A stretch of DNA of 47,901 bases from Eubacterium sp. (lineage in GTDB: Bacteria; Bacillota; Clostridia; Lachnospirales; Lachnospiraceae): NCBI GenBank assembly GCA_024692605.1, contig JAILMQ010000027.1:1-47901 (forward strand). Reading direction: 5' to 3'. Positions 27,401 to 36,000 of the stretch are shown in pieces (the stretch's first letter is position 1; each line of letters opens with the position of its first letter). The translations under genes and the position numbers were made by a program. The notes beneath the pieces were generated by a model. It saw only the letters and a program-made list of their open reading frames with translations, was not told the origin of the DNA and searched no databases.

Positions 27401-28026
27401 TGAAGGATCTGGAAATAAGAGGTGCGGGAAATGTACTTGGCAGCAGTCAGTCCGGTCATATGGAGGAAATAGGATATGACCTCTATGTTAAACTTCTTAA
27501 CAAGGCAATAAAGGCGAAACTAGGTGAAGAGGAGGTTCAGGATTTCGACACCTCCATCGATATACCTGTTGATGCATATATTCCGGATGAATATGTGAGA
27601 AATGAATATCTGAAGCTGGAGCTTTATAAAAGGATATCTCATATAGAGAATCAGGAGGATGCTGAAGATATAGTTGCTGAAGCTGAAGACAGGTTCGGTA
27701 CAGTACCAAAACCTATGGAAAGACTTATTCAGGTTGCAATTATAAGGGCAAAAGCACATCAGGCGAGTATGACATTTATTCGCTATGCAAATGGCTTCGT
27801 TCAGTATATAATAAGGGATGGTACAAAGGTAAGGGTTGAGAAAATACCTGATTTCATGAAGAAATATAAAGGTGAGATAAGACTTATTACCACCAAAGAA
27901 TCAGGCTTTGCAATTAAGACCTCCAGCCTGATACAGGAAAATATGCTTGCTGCCATTGAGAAATCAGTTGATGACATATATAGCGAGCTTATAGTGAAAG
28001 AGAAAGAAAATGAGAAAGATAAATAG
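24493..28026 (+). CDS. mfd: transcription-repair coupling factor
   Basis: Removes stalled RNA polymerase and recruits UvrA. The 1177 residues are full length and the domains are in normal order. The UvrB-like N-terminal part contains ESRGQFSVRGGILDIYPL. The RNA-polymerase-interacting CarD-like domain begins at YVVHERHGIGIYKGI near residue 500. The helicase follows, with Walker A GDVGFGKTE near 651, DEEQRFG near 752, and LTATPIPRTLHMS. The translocation motif and the TRCF C-terminal domain (LRGRVGRSDRSAYAF onward) are present. Synteny with pth is conserved across Firmicutes. The last 17 bases overlap the next gene. Confidence 0.98.
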   Translation: MEALLKPFRESTELSRINELKAPVNVWGITRSARPLVSECIRGGSNFALVVTYDTARAEKLYQDYRFYNKNVFLYPAKDALFYYADVHGNLTSARRLEILKRIYKNEPTVIITTIDGVMDRLPDLKYFERHAFTLEVGQEVDMDKIKAELTMLGYENSGIVESRGQFSVRGGILDIYPLTEECPCRVEFFGDEIESIRYFDENSQRSIEQCESIEVLPASEYVLSPARIRRGINEIDEESERVAGAFKKEFKTQSYARLTSYIKHVKEEIQEYNSTSGLDSFVTYFFTDTVSFLDYLPKDTPVFVDEPSRVYERLIGYAREFAVSMESRLESGYILPGQAEVLFSDKETLARLCMTRLYLLSDFYRKETDWNENSNINIELKGIGSYRGDTSLLISDIKKWRKDDYKIIILSPSPTRGKRLSQFLMDEDIPAFFTTSTNRILKEREVMITTGSLEEGFRIPEAGLAIISENEIFEGEKKKRKKLRKKYEAPKYSSLDEIGVGDYVVHERHGIGIYKGIEKVKTSDGRERDYINIDYAGGGRLFIPIEQLSLIGKYSSKDSRPPKLNKLGGSEWSKTRSRVKSNVDDIANELIELYAIRQNRKGYAFSEDTVWQKEFEELFPYEETPDQVSAIEDTKHDMESDHIMDRLICGDVGFGKTEVAIRAAFKAVQDGKQVAYLVPTTILAEQHFETFVQRMKDYPVNISVLSRFCTAKQTKETLEGLKKGSVDIVIGTHRLLSKDVGYKALGLLIIDEEQRFGVKHKETIKQLKNTVDVLTLTATPIPRTLHMSLIGIRDMSILEEPPVDRRPIQTYVMEYDKEIVKEAVSRELARNGQVYYVYNRVDDIERVTLELRSLLPDAVIEFAHGKMKERELENIMHAFINKEIDVLVSTTIIETGLDIPNVNTMIIHNADNFGLAQLYQLRGRVGRSDRSAYAFLMYRRDKVIKEVAEKRLSAIREFTELGSGYKISMKDLEIRGAGNVLGSSQSGHMEEIGYDLYVKLLNKAIKAKLGEEEVQDFDTSIDIPVDAYIPDEYVRNEYLKLELYKRISHIENQEDAEDIVAEAEDRFGTVPKPMERLIQVAIIRAKAHQASMTFIRYANGFVQYIIRDGTKVRVEKIPDFMKKYKGEIRLITTKESGFAIKTSSLIQENMLAAIEKSVDDIYSELIVKEKENEKDK

Positions 28027-29098
28027 TATCTGCAAACTGAAAAGGGTAATGGCTGCCGGACTTACACTTATTATGTGTCTGGGAGCGGCTTCCTGTGGAT
28101 TTAGAGAGGAAGAGGCTGCCAGTCCGGAGGATACGGTATTTAGTTTTGCCGGAGAGGATGTTTCCTTTGGTGAGGTTTTTCTGTATGCAAATAGTGTGAT
28201 TGAAGACTATGATAAGACCTACGGAGATGCTATCTGGAAAACTGATATATCCGTTACCAGAGATCAGAGTGCCAATATGGAGGATGTTACCCGTAAAGAT
28301 ATTATTGAAGACATCGTCCATGTAAAGATGCTGGCAAGCAAGGCTAATGAATATAAATGTGCCCTTTCCGAGGATGAAACAAAGAATGTGGATAAAGAGG
28401 CGGATGCCTTCTATGAAGAGCTGACAGATAAGCAGATTGAAGAGATGCAGTTGAACTATGATATGGTTCATGAGGTTATGCAGGAGAATGCGCTGGCTAA
28501 AAAAGTTTATGATACCATTATAGAAGGTGCCGGAATTGAGGTTTCAGATGAAGATGCAAGAGAAACCACATTCTATGATCTTTATTTTGAATGCTATGCG
28601 GTGGCGTCAAACGGAGATGTGACGAAGTTCTCCGATGACGAAAAGGAGTCCCAGTATGAAAGGGCGCTTCAAGCTTATAATACACTTATAAATCCTATTG
28701 ACAGTGGCTCCAATGACGGTACGTCTTCAACAGGTGCCAACAGCACAAATATTGAGGGACTGGCAGAATACTATGGTTTACATAATGCGGCGTACTATAC
28801 CATGACCCCTGGTGAGATATCAGGAATCTACGGTGATAATGTGGCTGAACAGATATATAGTCTTGAGGATGGATCCTACAGTCTGGTAATTGAGTCTGAG
28901 TATGGTTATCATATATTCTATATGAAAGCTCTTACAGATAGAGAGGCTACGGACAAAAGAAAAGAGGACCTTATAGTCAGCAAGAGAAGAACCTATATGG
29001 ATTCCCTTTATACAGAGTGGGCGAAGGACATGGACCCCAACTACAGTTATGAAAAATCAGTGGATTTCGGAGTTTATGATTCAATTAAGTTTGAGTGA
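28010..29098 (+). CDS. PrsA/SurA-like foldase lipoprotein
   Basis: A probable exported chaperone of the peptidylprolyl isomerase type. The signal peptide ends in LGAASCGF, a lipobox-like site with Cys near residue 29. A SurA-N-like helical region follows (VSFGEVFLYANSVIEDY to ARETTFYDLYFE). The C-terminal part reads like a parvulin domain (MTPGEISGIYGDNVAEQIYSLEDGSYSLVIESEYGYHIFYM), but it is interrupted by a Ser/Gly/Asn-rich insert near residues 228-248, so isomerase activity is uncertain. Its start lies inside the end of mfd (17-base overlap), which points to coupled translation. A strong terminator follows. Confidence 0.85.
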   Translation: MRKINSICKLKRVMAAGLTLIMCLGAASCGFREEEAASPEDTVFSFAGEDVSFGEVFLYANSVIEDYDKTYGDAIWKTDISVTRDQSANMEDVTRKDIIEDIVHVKMLASKANEYKCALSEDETKNVDKEADAFYEELTDKQIEEMQLNYDMVHEVMQENALAKKVYDTIIEGAGIEVSDEDARETTFYDLYFECYAVASNGDVTKFSDDEKESQYERALQAYNTLINPIDSGSNDGTSSTGANSTNIEGLAEYYGLHNAAYYTMTPGEISGIYGDNVAEQIYSLEDGSYSLVIESEYGYHIFYMKALTDREATDKRKEDLIVSKRRTYMDSLYTEWAKDMDPNYSYEKSVDFGVYDSIKFE

Positions 29099-29104
29099 TA
29101 GATC

Positions 29105-29133
29105 AAAAAAGTGAGGCGTTGCCTCACTTTTTT
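29105..29133. terminator. bidirectional terminator between convergent genes
   Basis: AAAAAAGTGAGGC, three-base loop, GCCTCACTTTTTT: a 13-bp perfect stem flanked by A-run and T-run, serving both the plus-strand foldase gene and the minus-strand gene ending at 29151. Confidence 0.93.
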
Positions 29134-29150
29134 GATTATTATGTTATATG

Positions 29151-30350
29151 TTAATTCGGGTCATTGTTATCTGTTTTCCGGGCTAACTGATCCAGTGTCA
29201 GGCAAAGGGGTTCTAATGATTCCAGATTCGATGGGATGTTCGAACATATTGCTATGACATATGGAGCCGAGCAGCCTCCTGCAGATACATCGGGATAAAC
29301 GATACCACCATCATTTGAGGAGGCGTATTTACTTTCGTTCTGCCATCCGGCCTTTGACTGTGTATGTTTTTTTGCTCCAATGGCTGTATACACCGGTGAC
29401 TGGTTTGGCTGTTCATACCAGCTGCTTATGGAGCGGCCTGTGTCATCTGTATTGAAAAAGAAATAATTTTTAACCCAGAGTTTAGATAAGATTCTTGGAC
29501 TTATTCTCGGATAGTTGTAGGTACAGAAGCCCTCATCTATATTCAGATCACCAATCCATTTCTTTAAGTGCTCCCTGCCATAGGTTCTTCTGTAGGAACT
29601 GTATAGCTTATTGTCTGAGTACATCAGAATCTGAATCATATTATTTTTCTGACGCTCGATCAGTTCCGGCTGGTCTGAAACCAGACTTGCGATATAAGGC
29701 CCTTTGATACAACTGGCTGAATAAACATCCAGATCACAGTTATAAGCTAATCCTTTTCCCGTATAAATATTTATCAAAACAAATCCAATCTGATAGGAAG
29801 AGTTTCCCTTCGCTTTCTGAAGGGCCTGATTTATATATATATTATCCTCACTGTCAGGTGTATATCCGCCTATTCCATAAAGGGAATGCTCTGAAGAATC
29901 TTCTTCGGGCACAGCATCTATCTTTTCAACGAGACCGGCTTTACTTACTATCTGACCATTATCATCAAAGACAAAAGGCCTTCCGTCTATCTCCCTGTAT
30001 CCTGTGGCCAGCATTCCGCTATCGTAAAAATAATAGCTTTTGCCCAGTATATTCTGCCAGCCTGTCAGCATTACACCATCGTTATCAAAATAGTATTTAT
30101 GGTCATAAAGAGTCTGCCATCCGGTGGCATTTTTTCCTTCTTCGATTTCGTAGTATTTATTACCGTTTTCAGTTTTCCAGTGTGGGGAAAAAGCTTTTGG
30201 TTCTGCGTCAGTTTTAGTTGCAGCATCTGTAGGGGTTTCTATATTTATATCTTTGTTTTGAGTATGAAGAAAATGTATACCAAAACCGGCTGCTCCCACT
30301 ATGATCAGCCCGATGATACAGCATATGATAACTTTGATTTTAAAACTCAT
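29151..30350 (-). CDS. class A beta-lactamase-fold protein with cell-wall-binding repeats
   Basis: A membrane-anchored protein: MSFKIK plus a hydrophobic helix (residues 7-25) without a cleavage site, then a Thr/Asp/Ala linker. Three or four CW-binding repeats follow at residues 58-132 (GWQTLYDHKYYFDNDGVMLTG and similar). The C-terminal domain looks like a class A beta-lactamase or PBP-type serine hydrolase: Ser213-x-x-Lys216 in SASCIK, SDN at 245-247, and a KAG in place of KTG at 333-335. The omega-loop Glu of true beta-lactamases is not obvious. It is more likely a wall-bound hydrolase or DD-peptidase relative than a resistance enzyme. GGAG precedes the ATG on the minus strand. It is transcribed divergently from the SMC operon. 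Confidence 0.8.
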   Translation of the reverse strand: MSFKIKVIICCIIGLIIVGAAGFGIHFLHTQNKDINIETPTDAATKTDAEPKAFSPHWKTENGNKYYEIEEGKNATGWQTLYDHKYYFDNDGVMLTGWQNILGKSYYFYDSGMLATGYREIDGRPFVFDDNGQIVSKAGLVEKIDAVPEEDSSEHSLYGIGGYTPDSEDNIYINQALQKAKGNSSYQIGFVLINIYTGKGLAYNCDLDVYSASCIKGPYIASLVSDQPELIERQKNNMIQILMYSDNKLYSSYRRTYGREHLKKWIGDLNIDEGFCTYNYPRISPRILSKLWVKNYFFFNTDDTGRSISSWYEQPNQSPVYTAIGAKKHTQSKAGWQNESKYASSNDGGIVYPDVSAGGCSAPYVIAICSNIPSNLESLEPLCLTLDQLARKTDNNDPN

Positions 30351-30388
30351 ATTAAAACTCCGAGAGTAAGTAAGAATTCGTTTTTAGT

Positions 30389-30411
30389 GTGTCATGAGAC
30401 ATCTATGACAT
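30389..30411. repeat. palindrome a, TGTCAT-type, in the 360-bp leader
   Basis: TGTCAT, a bulged g, AGA, ca, TCT, ATGACA: a short hairpin. Its ends (GTGTCATGAGA and TCTATGACA) recur as the ends of the larger hairpin at 30508-30565, as though the middle had been lost or gained. Confidence 0.55.
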
Positions 30412-30413
30412 AC

Positions 30414-30448
30414 GGATTGCTCCGTTTCTTACGAAACTCACGCAATCC
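30414..30448. repeat. palindrome b, nested dyads
   Basis: GGATTGC (30414-30420) pairs with GCAATCC (30442-30448). Inside, GTTTC pairs with GAAAC (30424-30428, 30433-30437). No T-run follows on either strand. Confidence 0.5.
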
Positions 30449-30469
30449 TTAAAACATTCGGAATCCGCT

Positions 30470-30486
30470 GTTTTTCTATGAAAAAC
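30470..30486. repeat. palindrome c, GTTTTTC/GAAAAAC hairpin
   Basis: A perfect 7-bp stem with a three-base loop (tat). It lies between the two TGTCAT-type palindromes. Confidence 0.5.
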
Positions 30487-30507
30487 GCTACTTCCTCATG
30501 TTTCAGC

Positions 30508-30575
30508 GTGTCATGAGATCAACATACTCTCCCTGCGAGCAGGAGAGTATGTTGATCTATGACACTTATGTCATA
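30508..30575. repeat. palindrome d/e, long hairpin with an alternative 3' hairpin
   Basis: GTGTCAT pairs with ATGACAC (30508-30514, 30559-30565). GATCAACATACTCTCC pairs perfectly with its complement (30517-30532, 30542-30557), and TGC/GCA closes the tip. Only three or four bases are unpaired in the stem. TATGACA-ctta-TGTCATA (30558-30575) is a second perfect stem that shares the 3' arm, so the two folds exclude each other. Confidence 0.75.
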
Positions 30576-30602
30576 GTATCATCTGGAAATTATCTGTGCA
30601 AG

Positions 30603-30641
30603 GCTTTTATATCTTGCGATTTTATGGTAGAATATAAAAGC
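30603..30641 (+). promoter_or_regulatory. 10-bp inverted repeat overlapping a possible extended -10
   Basis: GCTTTTATAT (30603-30612) and ATATAAAAGC (30632-30641) are perfect inverted arms 19 bases apart. Between and partly within them lies TGGTAGAAT (30625-30633), an extended -10 with no good -35. This resembles an operator over the promoter of the SMC operon. The rest of the 30351-30710 gap holds palindromes a to e and the ribosome site. Confidence 0.45.
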
Positions 30642-30710
30642 TTATGTACACTATGTTGTGGAATGAAAAATCGCATTTATATATGAGATATAAATCAGAA
30701 AGAAGAAGCT

Positions 30711-32288
30711 ATGGCTGAGAATTACGTCCTGATAGACGATATCATTAAAAACCATACTGAGAGAATGCTTAACCTGAGGAAATTCTATCCTTTTTTTTCG
30801 CTGGCTGAAAATACATTTGGTCAGTATAAAGAGGGTCGTTTTAGATTTCTGGATATGGGTTATATTACTCTTGCTGTACTCAGATTCTTCATTAATGAAA
30901 ACAGCTTTAATGACAGACCTGTCAGGTATAAGGACTACGAGGATTTTTGTCTTGAAACCCTGAGACGTGATTTTGACCTGTATGCAGGTGGCAGAGTCAT
31001 AGGTTCTCAGTCAGATAGTGAGGATATATATTCTGCTCAGGAATTGGAAGAACTGGTCAGATATATCTTCGATAAGATAAGAAACTACGGCAAGGCCTTT
31101 GAGTTTTCTTTCTATGAGCCTGCCGAAAAGCAGACAAGAATTTCCAGGGTCAGATTCATCGACAGTGCCGTTCAGGAGAAGGATGTGGTTTATTCCATTA
31201 CTGAAGATGGAATAGAGTTTTACCTGACCACCAAGGAAGTCAGAGATGAAAGCCGTATAAATGTTCAGCAGCTTCTGCTGGAGAAACTTATTAAGTCTGA
31301 AAACTTCAAGGGCAGTATGGATGTTATCCAGAGGATCAATATTGAAGTTAAGGCTTTGGAGAAACATAGAAAGGAAGTAATGAAGCTTCTGCTTACAGAT
31401 GTACACGCCGGTACCCAGGCTGTGGATGAATATATGGAAAGAACTTCCAGATGGTTTGCAGAGGAACATAAATCCTTTACAAGAAACAGAGAGCTGGTGG
31501 ATAAGGCGGTTACAAGACTTACAGCCGGAGATAATTCCAGAGCTGCCTCAGATATTCTTAAGCTGCAGACTATGCTGAAGCAGACCATAGAAAATCATAG
31601 TTCACTTATTGCAGCAACTGCGGAGCTTTCCAGATTCTCTGATGAGATGGTAAGAAGAAGCAGGACAAGAAGCCTGCGTAATTCCTTTGATTATGAGGCA
31701 TTTCTCAATAGGATAATATCAGAAGACAGGCCCGATATTCTGGAAATGGTAGTTAATCCATTTATGCTTCCCAGAAGAAGAAAGAGCATGGCTATTGCTA
31801 CGATTGATAATCTGGTTCTTCAGAAAACCGGTGATTCACTTAAGGGTGAGGAACGAGAAGAATTAAAGGCTGACCTGGATTTCAGATATGAGGATGAAAT
31901 CTTAAGTGAAAGTGTCGGAAAGAATTTTGCAAAGCTTTTCGAAGAGCTTCTTGGCAGACTCAGCAGATGGGACAGAGTTACTCTTGAAGAATATGCTGCA
32001 ATACTTGAGGTAAAGTTCGGAAAGGATGTTTATAAAAACCGTGATTATTATTCCTTCCTTACTCATCTTGCAGGAAAGAAGATATACAAGATTTCAGAGC
32101 TGAGAGACGGTGCGGAAACATTTCTTGAAGATGCAGTGGTTAAATATATGAAGGAAAGCAGTTTTGATGAATATGATGATATCTGCTTTGAAATAATATT
32201 TGAAAAAGATGAAATAAAATTCACCTCCGAAGAAGGTTCGGAGCTGGCAGAAATGTCAAAAATAGTTTTTGAAAGGAGGCGCGACTAA
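30711..32288 (+). CDS. JetA-like / MksF-like protein of an SMC (Wadjet-type) system
   Basis: A 525-residue protein at the first position of an SMC operon, where Wadjet systems carry JetA and condensins carry the kleisin (MksF/MukF). It resembles the clostridial family annotated as JetA-like; this is from memory, not a search. The N-terminus (YVLIDDIIKNHTERMLNLRKFYPFF) is followed by mostly helical sequence. Residues about 190-340 could be long helices (EVKALEKHRKEVMKLLLTDVHAGTQAVDEYMERTSRWFAEEHKSF). I see no catalytic motif, signal peptide or membrane segment. The stop overlaps the next start (TAATG), and GGAGG for the next gene lies inside this one. In the complex it should bridge the SMC heads. 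Confidence 0.72.
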   Translation: MAENYVLIDDIIKNHTERMLNLRKFYPFFSLAENTFGQYKEGRFRFLDMGYITLAVLRFFINENSFNDRPVRYKDYEDFCLETLRRDFDLYAGGRVIGSQSDSEDIYSAQELEELVRYIFDKIRNYGKAFEFSFYEPAEKQTRISRVRFIDSAVQEKDVVYSITEDGIEFYLTTKEVRDESRINVQQLLLEKLIKSENFKGSMDVIQRINIEVKALEKHRKEVMKLLLTDVHAGTQAVDEYMERTSRWFAEEHKSFTRNRELVDKAVTRLTAGDNSRAASDILKLQTMLKQTIENHSSLIAATAELSRFSDEMVRRSRTRSLRNSFDYEAFLNRIISEDRPDILEMVVNPFMLPRRRKSMAIATIDNLVLQKTGDSLKGEEREELKADLDFRYEDEILSESVGKNFAKLFEELLGRLSRWDRVTLEEYAAILEVKFGKDVYKNRDYYSFLTHLAGKKIYKISELRDGAETFLEDAVVKYMKESSFDEYDDICFEIIFEKDEIKFTSEEGSELAEMSKIVFERRRD

Positions 32289-33001
32289 TGGAAAAAAGTC
32301 TGGAAAAGGCACTTGAAATATATAGTGTACTTGCAGTGGGCAAAAATATATCCCTTAAGGATAAAGAAACCAGTGAGCTTTATAACGCCTTCTATTCTGA
32401 TTCAGAAACCTATGACATAGTAAGCGAACTTCTGTCAAAGCTTAACCTTCGTCTTTATGAATATAATGAAACCTTATTTGTAACAGCAGGTTCCGGAAAT
32501 AAGGTTTTTGGCTATACGAATGATGATCTGAAGAAGCAGATGGGACTGAGACTTAATAAGGAGTTGTATCTTGTTTATTTTATTGTTTACGAGGCGCTTC
32601 TTCAGTTTTATAAATCTTCAGACACATATCAGATAAAGGAATATATGCGATTGGATGAACTGGTTGAAGCGGTGTCTGCCGATCTGAAGAGGATAGGCGA
32701 TGAGAATGTCAGCTATACTGAGGATGAAGCTAATGACAGCTCCATGACAGCCGTTGCACTTCTGTGGGACAGTCTTCCTCCCTTTATTTCTGAGGACAAG
32801 GACAGAAACAAGGCTTCCAGAGGCTCCAGAATGGGATATGCAAAGCTTACCGCAAACTTCATGTGTGGTGAGGATATGTTTGTTATGGTGGAAGACCGTC
32901 TTTATCCTACGGACAGATTTCATGCAATTGCAGAAAATTATTTTGAGAGTAGTGCCATATATGATTACTTCTCCAATGAGGGAGGTGATCTGAATGCCTA
33001 G
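32288..33001 (+). CDS. JetB-like / MksE-like (KITE) protein
   Basis: A 237-residue acidic protein between the JetA-like and SMC genes, the place of the KITE subunit (JetB/MksE) in Wadjet and Mks systems. The sequence is helical with a central wing-like part (LRLYEYNETLFVTAGSGNKVFGYTN) and YLVYFIVYEALLQFY. I recognise no catalytic residues. It is coupled to its neighbours on both sides: TAATG overlap with the upstream gene and an 8-base overlap with the SMC gene, whose GGAGGTGAT ribosome site lies within this reading frame. It resembles a DUF (possibly DUF6063) found next to such SMC genes, from memory only. Confidence 0.65.
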   Translation: MEKSLEKALEIYSVLAVGKNISLKDKETSELYNAFYSDSETYDIVSELLSKLNLRLYEYNETLFVTAGSGNKVFGYTNDDLKKQMGLRLNKELYLVYFIVYEALLQFYKSSDTYQIKEYMRLDELVEAVSADLKRIGDENVSYTEDEANDSSMTAVALLWDSLPPFISEDKDRNKASRGSRMGYAKLTANFMCGEDMFVMVEDRLYPTDRFHAIAENYFESSAIYDYFSNEGGDLNA

Positions 33002-36000
33002 TATAAACAGGATAAGAGTTAATAATGTAAAATACAATTTCGGTACTCAGAGCTATGATGATTTTTCCATGAGAATGTATGGTCGTAATACATTATATGA
33101 CCTTGCAAACGGTGGTGGAAAAAGTGTTCTTATGCTGCTTCTTATGCAGAACCTGATCCCTAATTCTACACTGGATGACAAGCAGCCTATTGAAAAGCTT
33201 TTCAGGGATTGCGGAAATACAGTTATTCATTCTCTTATTGAGTGGAAGCTGGACGAATGTGACATCAAGGATGGCCTGAGATACATGACAACAGGCTTTG
33301 CTGCAAAAAGAGCTGCGACTACAGATGAAGAGCGCGAGGATGGTACTGCACAGATAGAGTATTTCAACTATGTAATATTCTATAGGGATTACAATAGAAA
33401 TGATATTGTGAACCTTCCGCTTACCAAGGAGAAGGAGAATATATCCTACAAGGCTCTCAGGAATTACCTTCATGATCTGGCGAGAAATGATAAGAATATA
33501 ATTGTCAGACTTTTTGACAGGAAGGGTGAGTATCAGAAGTTTATTGCTGAATACGGACTCTATGAAAGCCACTGGGAGATAATCCGTGGTATTAACAAAA
33601 CTGAGGGTCACGTACGTACTTATTTTGAAACAAACTATAAGACCACCAGAAGAGTTATCGAGGACCTTCTTATTGAGGAAATAATAGAGAAGGCATATCT
33701 TGCAAAGACAGACAGGGAAACAGATAAAACCGAAAGTACGGTTTCTCTTCTTATGACTATTCAGGAAGAGCTGAAGGTTCTGGCTGAAAAGAAGAGAGGA
33801 ATTCAGGTTTATGATCATGAACAGGAACTGATTCAGCTTCTGATAGACAGAATTGAATCCTTTATGGAACTCTACAGGGAACAGGAAGGGCTTGCACAGG
33901 AGTGTGGCAAGGTTTACGTGACTCTTGAATCCGAAAAGGAGAAGAGAGAAGAAAGACTGAATGCTGCCAATGCAAATGTAGAAAATGCGGAACAGAATCT
34001 GAAAAACACCAAGCTACAGCTGGACATTATCAGTATCGTTAAGGAACTGAGAGAATATGAAAATCTGAAGCGGAAATCAGACGAAATCTCCGGCTATATT
34101 GAAAAACTTGAAGAGGAAATAAAATCAGAGGACGAAAATTACAGATTCAGACAGGCGGCATCGGAATACACCGAGCTTAAAAAAGCTATTGAGCAACTGG
34201 AGAAGATAAGCATTAAGAGAGATGATATATCTAAAGAAGCCGGTGACATCTATGCTGTCGTTGCAAATATCAGAGACAGATTAGATAAGAATAAAGAAAA
34301 GTCAGAGACCCAGCTTAAAGCTCTTTCGGAAAGGGCAAATGCACTTGAGGAAGATATTCAGCTGAAAAAGAAACAGCTTGCTGAGGGTGAAACAGAACTT
34401 GCCGTCATCAGAAGCAGACAGGAATACATAAAGGATGACCTTAAGTCCAGAAACAGTTCTCTTAGCGAGCTTGAAAAGGGACTTAGTCAGGTGATGATCG
34501 GAAAACCTGCGGAGCTGATAACTGAAATGCAGACAAAGCTCGGCGGGCACGAAAAAGAACTTCAGGAAACTGATGCAAAGCTTATAAGTATTCGTCAGGA
34601 ATCTGATGAGATCAGACAGAAGCTGGAGGATGAAAAAATCAATCTTTCAATACTTCATCAGCAGATTGAAGAGTTGGAAGAAAAGTCCGTGGAATTCGGA
34701 AAGAATAAGAATAAGTTTAAAGCAATAAGCAAGATATATACCGGAAATGAAGCTGCATCACCTGAGGTTCTTGCAGAAGAATTAAGTGAAAGAGTAACTG
34801 CGGGAATCGTAAAGATATACGAGATGAAGCAGAAGATGGAAGTACTGAATAAGAAAGAGGCCAGTCTTAGGGAGGGCAGACTTATTCAGCCTACATCATC
34901 AGTGGAAAAGGTGAAGGAGTATCTGTCCACCAGACATGGGGCTGATGCTATGTTCGGTATGGATTACATATCCGCTCTTCCTGATGATATGAAATCCAGA
35001 ATACTTGAACGTCTTCCGGGAATTCCTTATGGTGTGGTGGTTAGAAATCTTGACAAAATATGCGATGATCCGGGAATCAAGGAACTGGATATTGATGAGG
35101 AAATCGTACTCTATGATAGAGATGGACTGGAGAATGCTTCACTTATAGCCGGTGAAGGCGTAGAAATAATAAGACGTGAAAAGGAATTCTTTATCAGTCC
35201 AAAGAGCGTGGTTACAAAACTGGATATTCTTGGTGAAGAGCAGACCACCTTCGGTGAGGAAATAAGAAGTAATGAGGATACTCTGGAAACTCTGAGAGAG
35301 GATCTTGATTTTGTTCGCATGTACATTGCGGGAGGATATGATAAGCTGACTCAGAGACTGGAGGAGGCCAGAATCCGGGAAAGAGATATGGAAAGACTTC
35401 TCGGTGATCTGGAAGCGAAGCTGAAGGATAACGAAAAGCAGGAAAGAACTCTGGCAGAAAAGGAAGAAACTATCCGAAAGAATCTGGAAATTTCTCTGAA
35501 TGATATATCGGTTCTGAATGAAATGGCTTCATACTATAATCTTATCAGTGACCTTGAAAAACAGGATAAGAGTCTGGAAGCAGATAAAAACAGGATCAGA
35601 AAAAATATTGAGAATATCTCTGATGAGCTTGGAAAGCAGGAGATAAAGCTTCTGGAGCTTAAAACAGCATGTGATAATCTGCGTGAAGAACTTGCTACCC
35701 AGGAAAACAGATGGGAAAACAGATTTGCTGCATATTATGTAGAGGATACGGCATTTCCAATGATTAATAAGTCTCTTCCTGAGCTTGAGACAGCCTTTGA
35801 TAATGCTCTTGGAAATGACCTGAATAATCCGCTTTCCCTCGAAAAAGAAAAGATGCTTCGTGACAATCTGAATAACACTATCGAAAAGCAGGAGAGCATC
35901 ATAAGAAATCTTGGAGTTGATATTGAAAGATTACGTTCGGCAGATGATGAAAATGCACTTCCTGTGGTTAGCCGTGAGCTGCTTGAAAAGAGCAGGGCAG

